Source of the DNA: Paramacrobiotus richtersi
Taxonomy: Eukaryota > Tardigrada > Eutardigrada > Parachela > Macrobiotidae
NCBI GenBank assembly: GCA_034698045.1
Contig: JAQGAU010000605.1
Coordinates: 1 to 25,764 of the forward strand
DNA length: 25,764 nucleotides
Direction: 5' to 3'
Both the position numbers and the translations under genes were made by a program. Below, piece by piece: positions 18,964-25,764 of the stretch. The notes under the pieces were generated by a model. That model made no database searches and was not told the DNA's origin. It worked only from the letters and a program-made list of their open reading frames with translations. Within the stretch, counting starts at the first letter, position 1; the number at the start of each line of letters is the position of its first letter.

Positions 18964-20188
18964 CCGGTCTACGAAAGAAACAGAAAATCTTCTGGAATCG
19001 TACGCTGATGAGTACCTCGACATTCAGAAGAAACAGGACCCAACGATCACATCGTTTGTGCGACGCCGTACTCCCGACAAACAAATCGAAGAGTTACGAG
19101 CGCTCGTCGCCACGGAATTTTCCCGTTACGACGATGGTACCGTTGTTGCAGCTACTGTTGCGATGAGAAACTACACGGATATCGACATCGATCTTCTGAT
19201 GCCGGCAAAGAGTGTGCTCTGGCAAAACAACGCAGCCGAATACTTGCAGCATCTGCAACGACGTATCCCTACGCTCACATCGATTGTGCGACCAACGAAA
19301 ACTGTCGTCTCCGATAGGGACACGGTTCAGGAGCCAGCGCAATGCCCTTCTGAACTACGCGCGTTATTCGTGTGAGACTGCACCCTGAATGACGACGGAA
19401 CGATTGATGAAAACACCATTCCGATGATCAACGGAATCATCACATTCAACGCGTTGGATCCCGACCAAAAGTCGACATGGATCATGCATCAGGCCAAGTA
19501 CATGGCGGAACTGCGACAAACGAACCCGCTACTTGCTCGACTGACTGGGCCTGGCACGACTGTCGCCCCACCGATTGCAACATTTGGCGTCCCAACGACT
19601 TCATCGTCTGGCGTCCCATCGACTTCGTCTCAGCCAACGCGTGCGACTACGACAGCTCGAACGAGTCTCGGCCACATTCCGTAAATTGCGACAACGACAA
19701 CGACGGCCACGACCGACACTGTTACGACCGCGTCCTCCAACAGAGACACGGTACGAACGTCGACGCCACCAGCGACTCGACGATCCCCTCGAGATCCTGA
19801 CCGCCGCTTCTACCAGCTACGACAGCGATTTGGCGAAGCGTTCCCACTCATCGATAACGGGACCATCGACGGTACGGCACTCGAATGGGATACACGACTG
19901 ACTTCCCGTCAAATTGCGGTTACCCGCGACCTCGGAAAAGACTATCTTCAGGAACTTCAAAAGAAAGATCCCCTGATCACAACGTTGGCCCGACCATTTC
20001 CCGTCGTAGTTCAAGCTCCCGACGCTGACGTCCAGATCTTGGAATCATCCGACGACGTTACGGAAGAAAAACGAACGGAAGCCCAGCGAAAGAAGATCAT
20101 CAACCGAAACGTCGGATTTCTCGCGATGTATGCCCCCGCGCCCGTCGTTCCGGTCCCGACTGTCCCAGCGACTGACTACGGCGACTGA
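18865..20188 (+). pseudogene. Cargo protein E: four copies of an unknown module of about 65 residues
   Basis: Copies lie at about 18865-19068, 19088-19294, 19352-19552 and 19814-19996. Each starts with an ELR or LRQ helix, has a turn motif (YGKIDETTI, DDGTVVAATV, DDGTIDENTI, DNGTIDGTAL), then a helix and a closing motif (YLDIQKKQDPTITSF, YLQHLQRRIPTLTSI, YMAELRQTNPLLARL, YLQELQKKDPLITTL), usually ending R-P. From about 18970 to 20188 the phase never changes and is cut only by TGA 19373-19375 and TAA 19682-19684. Thr/Ser/Pro-rich linkers separate copies. The module is not recognised; it may be a protein-interaction helix bundle. The clear internal repeat shows that this was a real protein. A basic segment (EEKRTEAQRKKIINR) follows copy four. 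Confidence 0.65.
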
Positions 20189-21110
20189 GATCTTCTTCGG
20201 CGACAAGAATCCCATCACGACAGGCTCCCGTGACCGATCCGATAGATCGGGCGGTGATGCCTCCACGACCAAACCGTCTAAAAAGGATCGCACAACTCTC
20301 GGCCGCGTCGAACAACTGATGGACCCTTCAGAGAAGAAAACGACGCGACGAAAGTGCAAGTCTTCTGAGCCGACCACTGAGCCGAAATCGTCAGACAAGA
20401 AATCGACACCGATTCTCGACATGATCGCCAAGCGCGCCGAGGAAGCAACTTTGAAACAGAAGTCGGCCTCGGATGCGAAGAAATCAACGTCCGCTTCGAA
20501 GAAGGAGTACAAAGACGAGACGTTAGCGGCGACACGACAATTGGAACTCGCCCTAGCTGGACCCGACGCCAAGAAAAAGGCACAGGAGAAAAGGGAACGA
20601 CGACGCGAGAGCGACCGCATCTCTCGTTTCCTCACTCGACGCAGCGAAGAATTCGTCAAACACCGATTACCATCCCTACGCGCGATTCTGAAGACTAACC
20701 CAACAGGGCAGATGGCGACGGTATGGAATCGTGAGAAAGCTCAATGGATCGAGGGCGAATACACGTTCATCGATGAAGACTTCCCACACATGAAAGGAGT
20801 TGCCTAGCTTTTACGACAGTTTGGCACCGACCCGCGTTCGAAACGACTGTTCGTGCAGGTTATTCTCGGCGACGACTACTACCAAGCCAAAAGAGATTTC
20901 GACCGCGTCGGTGCGACTCCAGCTTCATCATCGTCGGACGACTCATCATCGTCTTCGAACTCAGATTCGTCTTCATCGTCTAGCAGCGAAGAAGAACGAC
21001 CGCCGACACGTCCGCCGACGGATCCCCAACAGACTTCGAAACGTGCGAAGCGAACCGTCAACGCACCTCCCAACGATGACGACGACGACGACTATAACCC
21101 ATCAAAGTGA
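20130..21110 (+). pseudogene. Cargo protein F: Lys/Arg-rich protein with conserved-looking core and acidic Ser tail
   Basis: One phase runs for 326 codons and is cut only by TAG 20805-20807. The first 130 residues are Lys/Ser/Thr-rich (EKKTTRRKCKSSEP), then comes a long charged helix (LALAGPDAKKKAQEKRERR). The core reads RSEEFVKHRLPSLRAIL, EGEYTFIDEDFPHMKGVA, stop, LLRQFGTDPRSKRLFVQVIL, and the match in character on both sides of the TAG shows one domain. The tail is a Ser run followed by Glu, a Lys/Arg patch (SKRAKR, a likely nuclear signal) and six Asp. The make-up resembles a nuclear chromatin-associated protein. The family is not recognised. It overlaps the end of cargo E in another phase. 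Confidence 0.55.
20922..20997 (+). repeat. Low-complexity Ser/Asp codon tract
   Basis: TCATCGTC-type triplets encode a Ser-rich acidic stretch (SSSSDDSSSSSNSDSSSSSS) ahead of EEE. Near-repeats of TCATCATCGTC make it prone to slippage. Confidence 0.7.
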
Positions 21111-22129
21111 TATACCTTGCGTGCACCAATAGTGCCGGGGATCACATACGTCCCAACTACCCTGTGCTCGTAAACGACTTCTGTCCCTACGGAAGACTGA
21201 CGACGTCTTTACCACGGCGGATCCCGTCGTGAAGGCCCACGAAAGTGCGAAACTACACGATGATTGATGTTTTGATGTTTCTTCTATTTTCTTGCCCACT
21301 CTTGCTCATTTTTAACCACTGACGCTCACATCATCATCACCTCGCCCAACTCGCTACGGATAGACACCACTTCACACATCGGAAATTTTGGATTGGAGCA
21401 CTGGTGGACACGTGTAGACTTTATTCACTGCGTAGCTTAGGTTTCTCTAGACAGATCTCGATGTCTCTTTTGTTTTATTGAAAACATTTCCTGTTTTTCT
21501 GCCATTCCGCGACCGGATCGACCATTTTGGATGAACGGACGTCGGCCTCTCAGGAGTTTCGGCACCGACATCAGCGGCGTGTGAGATCAGTCGATGCGGA
21601 GTCCGACTCCGACACGGGCGTGACTGACTCGACAAGAGCTGCACGCACGTCCTGACTCGGTACGGCCTCCTCCGCTGTCTCGCACTGCTGCACGACAGTT
21701 CATCACCACCATCCTCGCAGACGGCTGGATTTCCGGCATCAGCAGTGCTTTCTGTTTGTGTTAGATTTGGTCGTGTGACCTTCCTTCTGTTCTTGTGTGC
21801 ATACGTTTTGACTTCCTCGATGAAGGCTATTTCCCTTATCACGTCAGTCCGCGTATCTCTTGGTGTTCTCCTCAGGAGACGTCCAGCAGGACGAGCTCCT
21901 TTCACTCGGTTAATTGTTTTGTCACATGTGCAGAAGTAGTCAAAATCTGGAAAACTGAACAAACTTTGTTTTCGAAAGTTACTGCTGTTACACGTATTCC
22001 GAATATGCATTACGGATGCGTATGCATCGCATTATTCGCCACTTATGCATTTATGTTCTACGAAACATAATAATGTGGTAAAGTCTTTTGGTGACTTCTT
22101 GCTTCGTTTTTTTCGGATGTGTATACGTC
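21111..22129. other. Right edge of island and T-rich DNA; one weak minus-strand ORF
   Basis: Island composition fades by about 21250 and the plus strand turns T-rich (TTTTCTTGCCC, TTTTGTTTTATTG). This may be the element's 3' untranslated region or LTR, but no matching sequence was found left of the island. A minus-strand frame at 21447-22010 spans 187 codons with Arg/Ser/Thr-rich sequence and no recognised motif; I do not call it a gene. Confidence 0.35.
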
Positions 22130-22149
22130 TAAATTCTACGTAGAATTTA
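22130..22149. repeat. 20-bp perfect palindrome
   Basis: TAAATTCTACGTAGAATTTA is its own reverse complement. No other copy was noticed. Confidence 0.8.
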
Positions 22150-22820
22150 TGGATGCTACAATCGATGGTCTTTGTTCCGGCTTATAGATAGTACCAGTGA
22201 CTTTAACGGGCTGATGACGTAAGCTTGGTGATGACGTGTTGAGAAGTATGACCTTTTCTGCGCCATTTATTTCGTTTTTGGACTGAACACTGTTTTCTGT
22301 TTTTGAAATTCGTTGCTAAGCTTTTTCCTTTGTATTAGAACTAGGTAATCGCACTCCCCTGCGCTAGCGATGAAGACTGAAGCGACAGGAGATATTTCAA
22401 GTAATCATGCCGGCCTCTTTTAATATCTTTTCTAATAAAGTAATAATAGTAAAATTTATTGTCATTTCAGGAGAATAATCAAATCGAATGGGACAGAAAA
22501 TGTGTCGCCTCAGGAGGTTACGAAAGAGACTCTTGTACAATCGCCATTCTGTTTTCCCAAAAATAGCGTCGAACTCAAACCTGTTACCAAATCAAAAAAT
22601 GGAAAAATAGAAAAACGTCCCATTCGGATATTGTTTATTCTGCTGAAATGCCCCAAAGCAGCTTTTTTGGTAGTAAGTGAAGCTGCTAAGCGGTAACCAA
22701 GCCGTCTGTTTGTACGGTGGAAGTATGCGTATTATACTACAGTGTTCACAATCTGTTGTAATACAAATTACCCCCAAAGGGGCCAGCTGCTTCACAGCAG
22801 CCAGAATTAATTTTTTTAAG
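22150..22820. other. A/T-rich DNA without a supported gene
   Basis: Frames at 22502-22883 on both strands are 64-68 codons long with no motif. AATAAA at 22434-22439 is present but no upstream gene points to it. Confidence 0.35.
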
Positions 22821-22863
22821 CTTAAGGGGCCTTCCTGTGTTCGCTTAAGGGGCCTTCCTGTAC
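22821..22863. repeat. Tandem duplicate CTTAAGGGGCCTTCCTGT
   Basis: The 18-base word occurs at 22821-22838 and 22844-22861, period 23. Related AAGGGGC or TTGGGGCC words recur at about 22776, 22888 and 22975. Confidence 0.75.
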
Positions 22864-22889
22864 AAGTTTTCAGAATTTTCTAAAATTTG

Positions 22890-23060
22890 GGGCCTGGGAT
22901 TGTTAACCCTTGTGAGTCAGGCTGACCGTAACGAGACCAGACGGCCCTCTCTGATGCTCTTTCTCATCTACCCCAAAGGGGCTCAGACAGGGCCTTCTGT
23001 TTCAGTCTCGCTATGGTCATCCAGTCTCTAGCCAGTGGATAGCCTATTGCGCAGGCCGTA
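22890..23060. repeat. Imperfect foldback (inverted repeat) of about 170 bp
   Basis: The arm at 22914-22954 (GAGTCAGGCTGACCGTAACG) matches the reverse complement of 22983-23028 (GAGACTGGATGACCATAGCG) with gaps, around a loop of about 28 bp. Weaker pairing extends to GGCCTG at about 22890 and CAGGCC near 23060, possibly on to about 22681 and 23080. A decayed MITE is the likeliest identity. Confidence 0.5.
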
Positions 23061-23675
23061 TTGTTTGCGGCTAAGCAGACAAAAGAATCTTTTGTTTTAA
23101 AAAATGTGCTCTTATTTTGCCTATATCTCGCTTATTTTTTGAGATATACATACCAAAAACTAATCAGCAAATCTACATATCGGTATCTAGGCTCCACTCA
23201 AATCTGACAAAAATCCGATGGAAACTGACTGCACTATCGCAGTGAACAGAAACGGTTGGCAACATCGATCTATGCATTACTCTTGAACATGAAGGACCGG
23301 TCGAAAATATAGCATTACTTCCGTATAGCATTATTGCAGCCATACTGCGATAGTACTGTATCGGATCACAGGGCTTACCATAGGCGAACGCCCAAACGGT
23401 GATCGAACCGTACGTTAATTCCAAATAGTCTACCCGACGTTCTAAACTTTGTTTCTCGATGTGACGATCGTTTCAGAGTCAAACGTTAATTAAATCATTT
23501 GTAGAGAACTAAATTTTACTTTTATACGCTTCCCTCGGTATTAAAACAGCAGACTCATAGTGCGCTGCACATAGCTTCCTGGTTGCTATTGTAAGAAACT
23601 CTCTGTCGGTTCGGTGACAGTTCATTTTTTTGTGACCTGTAGCTTGACCGAATGTCTAACGAATTACCACTTTCG
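23061..23675. other. A/T-rich DNA without a supported gene
   Basis: A minus-strand frame of 83 codons at 23173-23424 has no recognisable motif. Nothing else was seen. Confidence 0.35.
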
Positions 23676-23856
23676 CGCCACCTGTAATCACAGTTTCCAA
23701 AAAGTTAAAAATTTGAAATCTGGAATTTTTGGGAAAACTTTCCGTACTGCACACCCCTGACCAAGTGCCTTTAGACCTGAGTTGACTGGATTCTTGTAAA
23801 CTGTAAGGAAAAATTTAGTTCAAAACGGCGGAATCCGAGAGGTAGAAATGTATGAA
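23676..23856. repeat. Direct repeat copy A, 181 bp
   Basis: Starts CGCCACCTGTAATCA and ends AGAAATGTATGAA; pairs with 24872-25065 in the same orientation. Shared internal words include CCGTACTGCACACCC, TTTAGAC and CAGTTGACT or GAGTTGACT. Copy A runs on into the hairpin repeat at 23867. Confidence 0.8.
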
Positions 23857-23866
23857 ACAAGTGTTA

Positions 23867-24024
23867 GGTTGCGCTCGCGCGCAACCCATTTGTATTTGAA
23901 CTGTTGGAGGTTTTAAAATGTGGGAATTGTAGATTCTCGAGTTGTAGAATGTAGATTCTGTTATTTCAGAGTATCGCAAATGTTCGAGTTTCCGGAATTC
24001 CGACTATCGACGTGGTTTGAAATT
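23867..24024. repeat. Dispersed repeat, right copy
   Basis: GGTTGCGC (23867-23874) and GCGCAACC (23879-23886) form an 8-bp stem with a TCGC loop. About 85 bp further on is a 47-bp block (23978-24024) matching 3103-3149. The left copy lacks the 85-bp spacer. Confidence 0.6.
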
Positions 24025-24645
24025 ACAGAGTCTGTAAGAGCTTTTATGCCTGTAAGAGTGTAGTGACTGTACAGTGAAAACGCATAAATGTGACCTCTTT
24101 GATACGAATGTTTGCAACCAACACTTTCGTTCGAGTAATATTTAAGAATGTGAGTACACGTATAAGTGTAAATTAAAAAATGCCATCAAAAACTGGAAGT
24201 GTTTAATCTTTTCGTGAAAAATAAACATTTTTTTGAAACATTACTGTATTCCTGAGCACATTCACTTGTCAATTACTTTACGTTGCTCCGGTGCAGTGAC
24301 TGTACATTTATGAGATGGTGAACGTGAATGGCGGGAATATCGTACTGTTATACATGTAAAAATAGTGTGAAAAATTTTCCTGCTTCTTCGGGTGGTACAT
24401 TCCTTCCATTCCATAACTTACGGGACATATCTTCCATAACTGTCCGTATGGTATTCCAAGTTGACGTTCGTAAATCTTGGAATCACTTCCGCTATTCTTA
24501 CGTAAGCATTTTGTGAGTACGTGACTGCATGTTTGTTTGTTGTTACATCTACACCATGAATTGTCTTCATCTCTATGCTTCGAGAACGGTTGCTAAGAGT
24601 GGTAAAATTACAACTTTACACTGAGATCATGCTTATTTGACTGTA
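24025..24645. other. A/T-rich DNA without a supported gene
   Basis: CTGTACAGTG or CTGTACA words occur at about 24066, 24300 and 24641; the last abuts the MITE at 24646. A 62-codon frame at 24328-24516 is not convincing. Confidence 0.35.
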
Positions 24646-24745
24646 CAGTGGTCCCCTGTTAAATACGGAGTAATTTACATTACATAATTAAAACGAGAGG
24701 ATCATATAGTAGAGATACTCTAGGGATGCGAATACAACGGGACTG
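24646..24745. mobile_element. Pogo/Tc1-like MITE, 100 bp
   Basis: Starts CAGTGGTCCCCTGTTAAATA and ends with the reverse complement of CAGTCCCGTTGTATTCG, flanked on both sides by TA (24644-24645 and 24746-24747). CAGT...CCC ends plus a TA duplication are the hallmark of pogo/Tigger-type elements in the Tc1/mariner superfamily. It is too short to encode a transposase. The ends match only with gaps, so it is old or the call is imperfect. Confidence 0.5.
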
Positions 24746-24871
24746 TATAACGGCTCCATTAGGACATTCCATTATTACTGAAAACTGAGTTCCATCCGAA
24801 CTGGAATTTAACCCACACGTCCATTACGTTTCACAACTCTTAACAGAAATATACACTGTAATACACATGCA

Positions 24872-25065
24872 CGCCACCTGTAATCACTGATCCCAAAAAC
24901 TAAAAAATTCGATAAAAAATTTCAAATCTGAAATTTTTTCAAAAACTCTCCGTACTGCACACCCTTTACCAAATGTCTTTAGACTTCAGTTGACTTGCTT
25001 CTTATAAACTGAAAGATAAAAATGTAGTTCAAAACCGTGGAAACTGAGACGCAGAAATGTATGAA
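24872..25065. repeat. Direct repeat copy B, 194 bp
   Basis: Diverged second copy of 23676-23856. Several short indels near the A-rich start and many transitions separate the two. Unlike copy A it is not followed by the GCGC hairpin repeat. Confidence 0.8.
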
Positions 25066-25333
25066 CCTAGAGATAATGAACTAGATATATGCCTTGGTAC
25101 TGCAAAACTTCTTCAGTCAAAAGTAGCGGCTAATAAGCGGCGTAAGAGTAACAGAGTCATTTTTGTCCTGTTTCATACCAACAGTAAGGTAAACGCGTAA
25201 CAACTATGCCGAATGCTCGAAATGACTAACGGAGGCTGGAACAAAATCCCTTATTACATCAAAACATCTCAATAAATCTGCAACATATTTAAATTACCAT
25301 TTTCTAATGAATTATTTCAGATTTGGCCCGTTA
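25066..25333. other. A/T-rich DNA, nothing recognised
   Basis: No repeat, ORF or motif beyond ordinary A/T-rich sequence was seen. Confidence 0.3.
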
Positions 25334-25693
25334 TTAAAGCGAATACAGACGGGCAGCTGCTTTAATCGCCAGCATGCGCCAAAGTGTTGTTGAGCACCTG
25401 AAATTTATGAATGCTTTATCGCCCGAAGCGAAGCGGAGGTCCTCCCTGTTCATGAGTTTTGCAAAAATGGATGTTGGCAACCGTTTCTGCGTATTAAGGC
25501 CCCCTACAGTGATGTAGACAGCAGTTTTGGTGGGTTCCGAATTTCGAATGTTTCTTAACGCCTGCGCACGTGATAATGGCCAGGTTATGTGGATCCGGTA
25601 TAGAAATGGTTGCTCTATTGTATCATGAGTGCTCTCTCTGCCCCATTCACCCAACGGCTGCAAAAAAACAGGTGCATTGTTCGCCCTATTCAA
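25334..25693 (-). CDS. Unrecognised ORF, possibly an exon
   Basis: A 119-codon minus-strand frame in a stretch visibly richer in G/C than its left neighbour. The middle reads AVYITVGGLNTQKRLPTSIF and the end MLAIKAAARLYSL, which is protein-like, but no family is recognised. A TTTCAG|G acceptor-like site inside it (near 25407) and the open right window edge allow a spliced gene with a different frame downstream. The ATG at the start is not specially supported. It may equally be a transposon remnant or chance. Confidence 0.2.
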   Translation of the reverse strand: MNRANNAPVFLQPLGEWGRESTHDTIEQPFLYRIHITWPLSRAQALRNIRNSEPTKTAVYITVGGLNTQKRLPTSIFAKLMNREDLRFASGDKAFINFRCSTTLWRMLAIKAAARLYSL

Positions 25694-25764
25694 AAAGTCT
25701 TAGCTCTACTGTGCTCTTTAAACTCCATAAAACTTGTCTTGCAAGATATCGTTAGAAAGAGCAG

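Noticed and set aside
20045-20659. 204-codon minus-strand ORF
   Set aside because: It is the antisense shadow of cargo F; composition is Ser/Arg/Phe-rich as expected from reversing Lys/Ser/Asp codons.
4474-21110. Bacterial or phage origin of the long ORF series
   Set aside because: No ribosome binding sites or operon spacing; the gag-pol order and the adjacent spliced lipocalin are eukaryotic.
21447-22010. 187-codon minus-strand ORF as a gene
   Set aside because: Arg/Ser/Thr-rich without motif, and the plus strand is T-rich here, which depletes minus-strand stops in some frames.

Overview
This is eukaryotic DNA, most likely from an invertebrate animal. A spliced ApoD-like lipocalin gene with canonical introns sits near the left end, several small DNA transposons and foldback repeats are scattered in A/T-rich flanks, and the middle is filled by a retroelement of the Ty3/gypsy type. 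Nothing in the sequence names the species.

Layout. (1) 1-327, minus strand: the edge of a second retroelement of the same family, a Gag nucleocapsid fragment. (2) 1006-1789, minus strand: two coding exons of a secreted lipocalin; the exon with the start codon and signal peptide was not found. (3) About 1800-4470: A/T-rich DNA with a MITE-like inverted repeat, a 58-bp palindrome and short dispersed repeats, and no convincing gene. (4) About 4470-21110: a sharply bounded, A/C-rich, CpG-rich island read entirely on the plus strand. Its left 10 kb is a decayed gag-pol in the order Gag coiled coil, zinc knuckle, aspartic protease, long linker, reverse transcriptase, RNase H, integrase, GPY/F-type tail. 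Its right 6-7 kb carries coding sequence in the same base style that is not part of standard gypsy elements: about five winged-helix-like segments, a possible zinc ribbon, a module of about 65 residues present four times, and a final Lys/Arg-rich protein with a Ser/Asp/Glu tail. (5) About 21250-25764: A/T-rich DNA with a 181/194-bp direct repeat, a pogo-like 100-bp MITE, an imperfect foldback with AAGGGGC words, and two weak ORFs.

Interpretation. The island looks like one giant LTR-type retroelement, or a retroelement joined to a chromatin-type gene cluster, that is now dead. Reading frames change many times, in-frame stops interrupt segments that otherwise continue smoothly, the RT catalytic motif reads YLND, and the integrase motifs are altered. 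No LTR pair, primer-binding site or polypurine tract could be identified, so the true element ends are unknown. The cargo, especially the four-copy module, is the part that may be undescribed.

All statements come from reading sequence and translations by eye. No database search or fold prediction was possible, and family names for weakly conserved parts are inference.
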